The notes under the pieces are model-generated. The model ran no database searches. It had not been told where the DNA came from and saw nothing but the letters and a program-made list of their open reading frames with translations. 5,866 nt of DNA from DATJQA01 sp038057515 (GTDB taxonomy: Bacteria; Patescibacteriota; Minisyncoccia; UBA6257; 2-01-FULL-56-20), in contig JBBUDB010000050.1 of the NCBI GenBank assembly GCA_038057515.1, forward strand, positions 1-5,866. Reading direction: 5' to 3'. Below, in pieces: positions 1 through 4,976 of the stretch. Both the position numbers and the translations under genes were made by a program. Every line of letters begins with the position of its first letter. Positions within the stretch are counted from its first letter, which is position 1.

Positions 1-372
1 TGGTTCGACCCCCGCCTTGCAACGGCCCGCGAAACATTTTTCCGCGAAGCGAACCGAAAGAAGATTGCGTTCGTCCAGCTTTTTGACGCGGAAGTTCCGG
101 CTACGAACCCAGACTTCCCCAGGTATTTCCCGGGGGATCTAGAATATAAAATCCTGCCGAAGGACTATTCGACGAACTCCATTATCCACACCTTTGGTGA
201 TTATGTGATTACTTATACCGGCCTCAAGTTATTTCGTATCGAGGACGATCTCGTCTTCTTTGTTCTCCACAGCAAAGACCTCGCCGAAAGCTACCGGAGG
301 TGGTTTTGGTATATGTGGGAAAAGTCGCCAGGGCCGACCAGCCGGGCAGTGAAGGCCAAGAAGTCGGCCTAA
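1..372 (+). CDS. TrmB-like transcriptional regulator, C-terminal part (5' truncated by window)
   Basis: The reading frame is open from base 1 to a TAA at 370-372 and gives 123 residues with GC-rich codon use like the neighbouring genes. The start lies outside the window, so any N-terminal DNA-binding domain is not visible. The visible part has a FGDYVITY stretch, a short strand pair (LKLFRIEDD, LVFFVLHS) and then KDLAESYRRWFWYMWEK. From memory this resembles the effector-side C-terminus of small TrmB-like regulators of Parcubacteria, in which a YGDKVA-type strand is followed by KELAExYRxxFExLW. The last residues (AVKAKKSA) are a basic tail. No ligand or target can be read from the sequence. 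Other alpha/beta domains with a terminal amphipathic helix are possible. A small 6-bp inverted repeat (367-383) straddles the stop codon. Confidence 0.55.
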   Translation, partial: WFDPRLATARETFFREANRKKIAFVQLFDAEVPATNPDFPRYFPGDLEYKILPKDYSTNSIIHTFGDYVITYTGLKLFRIEDDLVFFVLHSKDLAESYRRWFWYMWEKSPGPTSRAVKAKKSA

Positions 373-390
373 CCGGCTTAGGCGTCTCAC

Positions 391-430
391 TAAAAAGGAG
401 AAGACCATCGAGCTGAGCTCGATGGTCTTC
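391..430 (-). terminator. Rho-independent terminator, oriented for minus-strand transcription
   Basis: A perfect 14-bp stem (400-413 with 417-430) closes a 3-nt loop (414-416). On the minus strand the stem is followed by TCCTTTTTA, a usable U-tract. On the + strand the base after the stem begins GGATGTGGGC, with no U-tract, so it is not a textbook terminator for the upstream regulator gene. It may still help to end that transcript, or serve as an RNA 3'-end stabiliser. What it would terminate on the minus strand is unclear. Confidence 0.6.
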
Positions 431-577
431 GGATGTGGGCGGTCGCGCTACGACGCGACCCGCTCCTTGTTGCGGGCGGAGAGCTCGGCGAAGCACCGAG
501 CGGCTTCACGCTTCGCGATTATGAAAAAGTCAATGAGGCGCGGCGGCCCAACAAAGACGGGTGCTCGCGGTGGTCCG

Positions 578-586
578 TGGTACAAT
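578..586 (+). promoter_or_regulatory. Extended -10 promoter of the beta-CASP nuclease gene
   Basis: TGGTACAAT matches the extended -10 form TGnTATAAT with one change. No recognisable -35 hexamer lies 17 nt upstream. The box ends 11 nt before the ATG at 598, so a start about 7 nt downstream leaves a leader of only a few bases. There is no Shine-Dalgarno sequence in CCTCGTCAC. The same architecture occurs before the next gene. Confidence 0.5.
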
Positions 587-597
587 AACCTCGTCAC

Positions 598-1947
598 ATG
601 AAAATCACCTTCCACGGCGGCGCTGGCTCTGTTACCGGTTCTAACTACCTCATCGAGGCTAAGGACGGCACGAAGATCCTCGTTGATTGCGGCATGCAGC
701 AGGGGAGCCGCTTCGCCGAGCGGCAGAACTTCGAGCCCTTTCCGTATGCGCCCAAGGACATCGCAGCCGTCTTCATCACCCACGCGCACATTGATCACAT
801 CGGGCGGCTCCCGAAGCTCGCTCACGATGGTTTCGAGGGCGCGGTGTATTCCACGCCGCCGACCAAAGATTTCGCCGAACTTCTCCTTCTCGACTCCGAG
901 CACATCATGATGAAGGAGGCCGAGCGCGAAGGCCACGCGCCGCTCTACAATGCCGAAGACGTTCACACGCTCATGAAGTTTTGGCATAATCAGCACTATC
1001 ACGAACCGCGCGCGGTCGGCCCCTTCCGCATCACGCTTTTCGATGCCGGCCACATTTTGGGTTCGGCCACCGTTCTCATCGAGGCCGATGGCACAAGCGC
1101 CGTTTTCTCGGGAGACCTCGGCAATTATCCGGCGCCGATCATCCACACCACCGAAGAATTGCCGGAATCCGACTACTGCGTCATCGAGTCCACCTATGGC
1201 GATCGGGTGCACGAGGGATTCGCCGAACGCGAGGAACAGCTTGAAGACGTCATTGAAGATACGGTGAAAAAGAAGGGCGTGCTCCTCATTCCCGCCTTCG
1301 CGATGGAGCGAACGCAGGATCTCTTGTATCACCTGAACGACCTCGTCGAGCACGGCCGCATTCCGAAGGTTCCTATTTTCATTGACAGCCCTCTGGCGAT
1401 CAAGCTTTCGGCGGTCTACAAAAAGTACGAAGATTATTTCAACAAAGAAACGCATGACATCGTGAAATCCGGGGACGACATTCTGAACTTTCCCGGACTT
1501 CGCCTCACCCTCACTTCCGAACAATCGAAGGAGATTAACGACGTCCCGGCGCCGAAGATAATCATCGCCGGTTCGGGAATGTCGCACGGCGGGCGCATCC
1601 TCTTTCACGAAGCGCGCTATCTTCCCGATCCGAAGACGACGCTTCTTTTCGTGGGCTACCAGGGTCAGGGTTCTTTGGGCCGACGGCTCCTCGATGGCGC
1701 GGAGAGCGTGCGCATCATGGGGGCCGAGATTCCCGTGCGCTGCGAAAGGCGTTCGATCTCGGGATATTCGGCCCACGCCGACCAGCCACGACTTCTTCAT
1801 TGGCTTTCCCCGCGCCGGTCACGCCTCAAGAAGGTTTTTGTCGTCCAGGGAGAAGGAGAGTCGAGCACGGCGCTCGCAGGGAAAATCCGCGACGACCTGG
1901 CGCTTGCGGCAATGGTGCCAAAAGCGCACGAATCGGTCGTGTTATAA
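598..1947 (+). CDS. Metallo-beta-lactamase / beta-CASP ribonuclease-like protein
   Basis: 449 residues, the normal length for single-chain beta-CASP nucleases of the CPSF-73/RNase J superfamily, which cut RNA in the cytoplasm with two zinc ions. Seen in order: motif 1 strand ending LVDCG (D30); motif 2 HAHIDH (H62, H64, D66, H67); motif 3 DAGH (H152); motif 4 FSGD (D173); beta-CASP motif A IESTYGD (E197); a PAFAMERTQDLL segment (232-243); GSGMSHGG (325-332); motif B SGYSAHAD (H393). At motif C, where the family normally has a zinc-binding His in V(V/L)HGE, this protein reads VVQGE (Q417). There is no N-terminal extension and no C-terminal RNase J domain. The start at 598 fits the MKITFHGGAGSVTGS opening, which begins directly with the first strand. 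The stop codon overlaps the -10 box of the next gene. Substrate is unknown; RNA processing or decay is inferred from the family. Confidence 0.92.
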   Translation: MKITFHGGAGSVTGSNYLIEAKDGTKILVDCGMQQGSRFAERQNFEPFPYAPKDIAAVFITHAHIDHIGRLPKLAHDGFEGAVYSTPPTKDFAELLLLDSEHIMMKEAEREGHAPLYNAEDVHTLMKFWHNQHYHEPRAVGPFRITLFDAGHILGSATVLIEADGTSAVFSGDLGNYPAPIIHTTEELPESDYCVIESTYGDRVHEGFAEREEQLEDVIEDTVKKKGVLLIPAFAMERTQDLLYHLNDLVEHGRIPKVPIFIDSPLAIKLSAVYKKYEDYFNKETHDIVKSGDDILNFPGLRLTLTSEQSKEINDVPAPKIIIAGSGMSHGGRILFHEARYLPDPKTTLLFVGYQGQGSLGRRLLDGAESVRIMGAEIPVRCERRSISGYSAHADQPRLLHWLSPRRSRLKKVFVVQGEGESSTALAGKIRDDLALAAMVPKAHESVVL

Positions 1948-1948
1948 T
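1940..1948 (+). promoter_or_regulatory. Extended -10 promoter of the SLOG gene, overlapping the previous stop codon
   Basis: TGTTATAAT is a perfect TGnTATAAT. It ends 7 nt before the ATG at 1956, which places the expected transcription start at or next to the A of the start codon, giving a leaderless mRNA. The TAA stop of the nuclease gene (1945-1947) lies inside the hexamer. No -35 element and no Shine-Dalgarno site are visible. Confidence 0.6.
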
Positions 1949-1955
1949 CGTTACT

Positions 1956-2573
1956 ATGAACGGCAAGGACGCGGCAAAACCAAGAGAAGCGGAGGATGTT
2001 AGGCTTCCGGAAATCTATCACCTAAAGTACAAGATTTGCATTTCCGGTGCGTCCGAAACCGGCCTCTGCGCCCCCGATGCCCTGGAGCGCACCGAAGAAC
2101 TCGGGCGGCTCATTGCCAAGAAGAACATGGTGACGGTGACGGGCGCCACAACCGGCGCGCCATACTGGGCCGCTAAGGGCGCGAAGGAGGCGGGCGGCAT
2201 CGTCCTCGGCATCTCGCCGGCGTCGTCGAAGGCCGACCACGTGAACAACTACCGCCTGCCCGTCGACTATCACGACCTCATTATCTACACCGGCTTCGGC
2301 TACTCGGGCCGCAACCTGATCCTCTCCCGTTCTTCGGATGCCGTCGTCATGACCTGCGGCCGCATCGGCACCCTGAACGAGTTCACCGTCGCCTTTGAGG
2401 ACGGCAAACCCCAGGGCGTCCTCCTCGGGGCGGGCGGCGTGACCGACATGATCGAAGAAATCCTCAAAAAATCGAATCGCGGTCCAGGCAAGGTCGTTTT
2501 CGACACAAGCCCTGCCAAGCTCCTCGACAAACTCGTGGCGCTCATGGAGGCGGAGGATAAGGAGGTAAGATAG
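1956..2573 (+). CDS. SLOG/LOG-type Rossmann-fold nucleotide-binding protein
   Basis: 205 residues. The frame stays open upstream inside the nuclease gene, but the ATG at 1956 is chosen because the conserved fold begins soon after it and because the promoter at 1940-1948 points to it. Seen: first strand YKICISGASETG (25-36), a second glycine turn VTGATTGAPYWAAKGAKEAGG (61-81), a third strand reaching GISPASS (85-91), a TGFGYSGRNLILSRSSDAVV run (112-131), and CGRIGTLNEF (134-143), which stands where LOG and related proteins carry PGGxGTxxE. E142 matches that glutamate and PGG is replaced by CGR. The C-terminus is helical and acidic. Family knowledge: SLOG proteins bind nucleotides or nucleotide-derived ligands; LOG members are cytokinin-activating phosphoribohydrolases, and others are DprA-like or sensors. 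The specific reaction here is not known. It is probably soluble. Confidence 0.8.
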   Translation: MNGKDAAKPREAEDVRLPEIYHLKYKICISGASETGLCAPDALERTEELGRLIAKKNMVTVTGATTGAPYWAAKGAKEAGGIVLGISPASSKADHVNNYRLPVDYHDLIIYTGFGYSGRNLILSRSSDAVVMTCGRIGTLNEFTVAFEDGKPQGVLLGAGGVTDMIEEILKKSNRGPGKVVFDTSPAKLLDKLVALMEAEDKEVR

Positions 2574-2661
2574 AAGACGAGAAAAGCAGACGAGACAGAG
2601 AACGAGAGGAACAGACGAAACAAAAAACCAGAAGGTCGAAAAAAATCAAAAAACACAGAAA

Positions 2662-2930
2662 ATGAGAAAGAAAAAGGTAGCGCAGAAAAAGGCGAAGAGA
2701 TCTTCGCGGCCGAAGAGGGTCGTCCGAAAAGCAAGACGCCCGGCGAAAAAAATGAAAAAGACCGCGCATCGCCGCCCGGCAAAACGCAGTGGCTCATCGA
2801 ACGTCCCCGCCCGAGGCGGGTCCGCCTCTGGCGGAGAACCCCGAACACCGAACGCGAAACCCATCGGCGTCGTCACCCATTTTTATAACCACATCAAAGT
2901 GGCCATCGTGAAGTTCAAAAAGCCGGTGCG
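2662..2930 (+). CDS. Translation elongation factor-like protein (EF-Tu domain 2-like), 3' cut by assembly gap
   Basis: 89 codons are visible before the Ns. Residues 1-44 are almost all Lys, Arg, Ala and Pro, a disordered basic head expected to bind nucleic acid. Residues 67-89, KPIGVVTHFYNHIKVAIVKFKKPV, match my memory of the start of a small beta-barrel (EF-Tu domain 2-like) protein in Parcubacteria, where KVTHFYxKIxVAVVKL is followed by KVGDxIxIxG. That continuation would lie in the gap. Between head and barrel, residues 49-59 (PARGGSASGGE) are encoded by a palindromic repeat. No Shine-Dalgarno site lies near the ATG. The 88 nt upstream are strongly purine-rich, and the frame is open back to 2569 without another ATG, GTG or TTG. 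Function is inferred from family only. It should not be joined to the permease after the gap. Confidence 0.65.
2807..2834. repeat. Palindromic repeat inside the EF-like gene
   Basis: CCGCC (2807-2811) pairs with GGCGG (2830-2834) and GAGGCG (2813-2818) with CGCCTC (2823-2828), with one mismatch between the two helices and a GGTC loop. The right arm TCCGCCTCTGGCGGA recurs as ATCCGCCTCTGGCGGA around 5409-5424. It is read in frame as Pro-Ala-Arg-Gly-Gly-Ser-Ala-Ser-Gly-Gly, a flexible stretch between the basic head and the barrel domain, where an insertion would be tolerated. Confidence 0.7.
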
Positions 2931-3030
2931 NNNNNNNNNNNNNNNNNNNNNNNNNNNNNNNNNNNNNNNNNNNNNNNNNNNNNNNNNNNNNNNNNNNNNN
3001 NNNNNNNNNNNNNNNNNNNNNNNNNNNNNN
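2931..3030. other. Assembly gap (100 Ns)
   Basis: Exactly 100 undetermined bases, a conventional scaffolding placeholder rather than a measured length. The missing DNA should hold the rest of the EF-like barrel, a stop codon, and the start and first membrane helix of the permease. That needs clearly more than 100 bp, so the true gap is probably several hundred bases, if the join itself is right. Confidence 0.95.
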
Positions 3031-4107
3031 ACGGTCTTCGGCTATTTGGCCCTTCTTTCCGTTATCGTCATCTTCGCCCACATCCTATATTTCAAGGTAC
3101 TAGAAAAAACCAACGAGCGGCGGCGGCTGGTAGGGCTCGTGGGGGAGCATCTCGGCTCTCGCATGACGCCGACGGCGATTATCGCGATCATCGGCGGCCT
3201 GCTCTTTGCTCTGGTGGCCTATCTCGTGCTGGCCGGCGAGTTCGTGCGCTTCATCGTGCCGACGGCGGGCGGCGTGGGAAGCGTGGCGGTCTTCTGGCTG
3301 GCGGCAACGTTGCCGATTCTCGGAAGCTTGGGCGTGCTTGTCGGTCTTGAGCTCGCGATCGCGGTTCTCATGGTGGTTATGATCCTTGGGATATTTCTTT
3401 TTGGCGGAGACGTGGCTTCGCTCGCTCGTTTTGATGTGGTGAATTTTAGCCGCCTTCTTTTGCCCTTTGGCGCGGTTCTCTTTTCTCTGGCCGGGTGGAC
3501 GGCCGTCGAGCCGATCTTTGATTACGTCTGGAGGAAACGGAAAGACGGCGTTTACCCCGTTGGAGGCCGCCCCGCCGAAGGCGCGGCTACGACCGCCTCG
3601 GGGCGATCTGCCTCCAACGGGGTAAACTTGCCTGTCGCGCTCGCGACCGGCACGGCGATTGCCGCCGGACTCTACGCGCTTTTTGTGCTCGGAATTCTGA
3701 CCTCCGCGGGCGTCATTACGCCCGACACCATCTCCGGCCTCACTGCCTGGCCATTTTGGAAAACGGCGCTCCTTGGTCTTCTTGGCATCTTCGCCATCTG
3801 GACGTCCTACGTGCCCATCGGACTCGAGATCAAAGACCTTCTTATCCAGGATTTACGCTGGCCGCGTTCTGCGGCGGCGGCTTTTGTGGTTTTCGCGCCG
3901 CCGGCGCTTGTCGCGTCCGGCATCGGTTTCCTCGCGGCCGTGGGTCTCGCCGGCGGCGTCTTCTTGAGCGTTCAGTATCTTCTCATCTTGCTTGTGGCCC
4001 GGCGCGTGCTTCGGCCCGGACGGGGGACGCGGCTCGCGATAGACGTTTCCGTCGTCGCCTTCATCGCGGCGGCGCTCTACGAGATCTACTACTTCCTCGT
4101 GAGGTAG
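3031..4107 (+). CDS. Aromatic amino acid permease-like membrane transporter, 5' cut by assembly gap
   Basis: 358 residues after the gap, ending at TAG 4105-4107. Hydrophobic helices are seen at about 3034-3093, 3169-3246, two within 3277-3411, 3451-3528, 3628-3714, 3757-3830, two within 3868-4000 and 4030-4104, making about ten. Signature stretches are GYLALLSVIVIFAH followed by LVGLVGEHLG, LPFGAVLFSLAGWTAVEPI, TAIAAGLYALFVLGILTSAGV with TPDTISGL, and LLGIFAIWTSYVPIGLEIKDLL. These fit the Trp/Tyr permease branch of the amino acid/auxin permease superfamily, which has about 11 helices. Only helix 1 would then be missing, in the gap. It acts in the cytoplasmic membrane, probably importing amino acids by ion symport; the substrate is inferred. 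The loop after the FDYVWRKRKDG stretch carries a 26-codon palindromic insertion (3550-3627). Confidence 0.75.
   Translation, partial: TVFGYLALLSVIVIFAHILYFKVLEKTNERRRLVGLVGEHLGSRMTPTAIIAIIGGLLFALVAYLVLAGEFVRFIVPTAGGVGSVAVFWLAATLPILGSLGVLVGLELAIAVLMVVMILGIFLFGGDVASLARFDVVNFSRLLLPFGAVLFSLAGWTAVEPIFDYVWRKRKDGVYPVGGRPAEGAATTASGRSASNGVNLPVALATGTAIAAGLYALFVLGILTSAGVITPDTISGLTAWPFWKTALLGLLGIFAIWTSYVPIGLEIKDLLIQDLRWPRSAAAAFVVFAPPALVASGIGFLAAVGLAGGVFLSVQYLLILLVARRVLRPGRGTRLAIDVSVVAFIAAALYEIYYFLVR
3550..3627. repeat. 78-bp palindromic element inserted in frame in the permease
   Basis: Two perfect 18-nt arms (3550-3567 and 3610-3627) are complementary. Inside them CGCCCCG (3568-3574) pairs with CGGGGCG (3599-3605), leaving ATCT (3606-3609) bulged, and AGGCG (3579-3583) pairs with CGCCT (3594-3598). 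The whole element can fold into one long hairpin. It is exactly 26 codons and encodes Gly/Ala/Ser-rich residues in a loop between two membrane helices. The minus strand reads GGAGGCAGATC, shared with 5401-5411, and CCCGAGGCGG, shared with 2810-2819, so it belongs to the same repeat family as those two sites. Confidence 0.8.
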
Positions 4108-4138
4108 CTTTCCCGGCGGCTAAGCCTTGCGGGGCGAA

Positions 4139-4167
4139 TTGAAAAATAAGGCGCGGGTGAGTATAGT
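4139..4167 (+). promoter_or_regulatory. Sigma-70-type promoter of tRNA-Arg
   Basis: TTGAAA (4139-4144) and TATAGT (4162-4167) are separated by 17 nt. Each differs from consensus at one position. The expected start, about 4174, is about 8 nt before the mature tRNA 5' end at 4182. It is the only clear -35/-10 pair in the window. Transcription could continue into the tRNA fragment and repeat downstream, as no terminator lies between. Confidence 0.6.
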
Positions 4168-4181
4168 GAGGTGGTTCAACT

Positions 4182-4253
4182 GCGCCCGTAGTTCAACGGA
4201 TAGAATCTATCCCTCCGAAGGATGAGATCGAGGTTCGATTCCTCGCGGGCGCA
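4182..4253 (+). tRNA. tRNA-Arg (anticodon CCG)
   Basis: A full cloverleaf can be drawn. The acceptor is GCGCCCG (4182-4188) with CGGGCGC (4246-4252), discriminator A 4253. The D stem is GTTC (4191-4194) with GAAT (4203-4206). The anticodon stem is TATCC (4208-4212) with GGATG (4220-4224), loop CTCCGAA with CCG at 4215-4217. The variable loop is AGAT. The T stem is CGAGG (4229-4233) with CCTCG (4241-4245) around TTCGATT. CCG reads CGG codons, so this is an arginine tRNA. CCA is not encoded (CAC follows), so it must be added after transcription. The last three bases overlap the start of the downstream 252-bp repeat. Confidence 0.93.
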
Positions 4254-4257
4254 CACA

Positions 4258-4338
4258 CCTCCCTCTCTCCGAGTCTACGACTCGTAGAGTCGGAGACCGA
4301 AGGAGTAGATGCAGGTTCGATTCCTGCCGGGGGCACCA
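4258..4338 (+). pseudogene. 5'-truncated tRNA-Arg(CCG)-like fragment with interrupted anticodon loop, copy A
   Basis: From the anticodon onward it reads like the intact tRNA just upstream: CCGAA (4297-4301), anticodon-stem 3' strand GGAGT, variable AGAT, T stem GCAGG/CCTGC around TTCGATT, acceptor strand CGGGGGC (4328-4334), A, and an encoded CCA (4336-4338). The 5' anticodon strand CCTCC plus CT (4258-4264) is also present, but 32 nt (4265-4296) separate it from CCG. The acceptor 5' strand (expected GCCCCCG) and the D arm are absent. In this copy 4306 is T, which breaks the C27-G43 pair kept in copy B. It cannot be a normal tRNA. Confidence 0.75.
4266..4296. repeat. 31-nt imperfect hairpin inserted in the tRNA fragment, copy A
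   Basis: A 14-nt arm (4266-4279) pairs with 4283-4296 around an ACT loop. Thirteen of 14 positions pair; the exception is G opposite G. The hairpin, plus one C, occupies exactly the space between tRNA positions 33 and 34. Confidence 0.8.
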
Positions 4339-4386
4339 AAATCTGCTTAGCAAGTACGTCAGCTGGCGGAGCGAGCTTGGCGGTTC

Positions 4387-4415
4387 TTGCGCCCCGCAGA
4401 AAGCGGGGCTACAAT
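4387..4415 (+). promoter_or_regulatory. Possible promoter within repeat copy A
   Basis: TTGCGC (4387-4392), 17 nt, then TACAAT (4410-4415). The -35 matches only TTG of the consensus, and the spacer is filled by the GCCCCGC hairpin, so this may be chance. If real, each repeat would carry its own promoter for the gene after it. The same elements are at 5663-5668 and 5686-5691 in copy B. Confidence 0.3.
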
Positions 4416-4526
4416 AAAAATAACTTGTGGTGAGCGAAGTCGAATCCATCGGCTCGCCTGCCCGTCCGTAGCTTTGGCGGAGGAGGGAACCATATTTGAA
4501 TTGGCGGGAAGAAAAATTTTAATAAT

Positions 4527-4964
4527 ATGAGAAAAGAATATTTCAAATTTGTATCTGCGGTTCATCTTTTCTTGGTTAAAGAGGATAAAATATTGCTGTT
4601 GCGTAGATTTAATACTGGATATGAGGACGGGAATTACAGCGTTCCTGCTGGCCATATTGACGGCGAGGAGAAAGCCACGAGCGCAATGATTAGAGAGGCG
4701 AAAGAAGAAGCGGGAATAGATATAAACGAGAAGCAACTTCGCATGGTTCACGTAATGCACCGAAAATCGGAAGAAGAACGAATTGATTTCTTTTTTGAAG
4801 CAACTGAATGGCAAGGTGAGCCCAAAATTATGGAGACGAACAAATGCGACGATTTGAGTTGGTTTCCCATAAACCAGTTGCCTCAAAATGTAATTCCTTA
4901 TGTAAAATCTGGTATGGAGAATTATAGAAATAAAATTTCGTTTTCTGAATTTGGCTGGAGTTAA
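4527..4964 (+). CDS. NUDIX hydrolase
   Basis: 145 residues with an intact Nudix box, GX5EX7REUXEEXGU: G42, E48, R56, E57, E60, E61, G63, I64. The glutamates bind the divalent metal that cleaves nucleoside diphosphate-linked (X) substrates. The first strand SAVHLFLVKEDKILLLRRF (10-28) and NYSVPAGHID (36-45) are typical. WFPINQLP (112-119) is the usual late segment. Substrate cannot be assigned; nucleotide clean-up or ADP-ribose-type substrates are possible. Codon use is much more AT-rich than in the genes before 4107, which suggests recent acquisition. The start follows the repeat by 24 nt, and only a weak GGGAAG lies about 15 nt upstream. The next ORF starts 12 nt after the stop, in the same frame. 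Confidence 0.92.
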   Translation: MRKEYFKFVSAVHLFLVKEDKILLLRRFNTGYEDGNYSVPAGHIDGEEKATSAMIREAKEEAGIDINEKQLRMVHVMHRKSEEERIDFFFEATEWQGEPKIMETNKCDDLSWFPINQLPQNVIPYVKSGMENYRNKISFSEFGWS

Positions 4965-4976
4965 TTTTATCGAACC

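Larger units (their letters stand above)
4251..4502 (+). repeat. 252-bp direct repeat, copy A (tRNA-fragment leader of cassette 1)
   Basis: Aligned by eye with 5527-5778 at a constant offset of 1276: 250 of 252 bases match, with differences at 4257 (A versus G) and 4306 (T versus G) and no indels. In order it contains the tRNA-Arg-like 3' fragment with a hairpin in its anticodon loop (4258-4338); a 7-bp hairpin GCCCCGC/GCGGGGC (4391-4397, 4403-4409); TACAAT; then two pieces that look like dispersed repeats (TGAGCGAAGTCGAATCC at 4431-4447 and a GC-rich stretch at 4451-4487). No good ORF runs through it. It sits between a true tRNA and the AT-rich NUDIX gene, ending 24 nt before that gene's ATG. 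Confidence 0.95.

Noticed and set aside
367..383. attC-like site (GCCTAAC core and inverted TTAGGC)
   Set aside because: Only one core half matches the integron consensus. The partner reads CTTAGGC instead of GTTAGGC, the spacing is wrong, and the hairpin simply spans a stop codon.
422..601. 59-codon + strand frame ending in an ATGA overlap with the nuclease start
   Set aside because: The translation is low-complexity and basic, the nuclease promoter lies inside it, and its ATG is buried in the terminator hairpin. No Shine-Dalgarno site is placed for it.
448..1800. 450-codon open frame on the minus strand
   Set aside because: It lies antisense to the nuclease gene, whose conserved motifs are clear on the + strand. 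Its translation shows no recognisable domain. GC-rich codon bias often leaves such shadow frames open. Only its last 50 codons are kept as a query, because of the terminator.
4258..4338. A second functional tRNA, a split tRNA or a permuted tRNA gene
   Set aside because: No acceptor 5' strand GCCCCCG or D arm was found upstream or in the following 160 nt. Without it neither an intact nor a permuted tRNA can be drawn. A trans-spliced half cannot be excluded but has no support here.
4207..4449. Minus-strand ORF (CPRQESNLHLLLRSPTL) over the tRNA and repeat, and its twin at 5516-5857
   Set aside because: This is the well-known spurious protein type produced by translating the antisense of tRNA T arms; both copies simply reflect the tRNA fragment.
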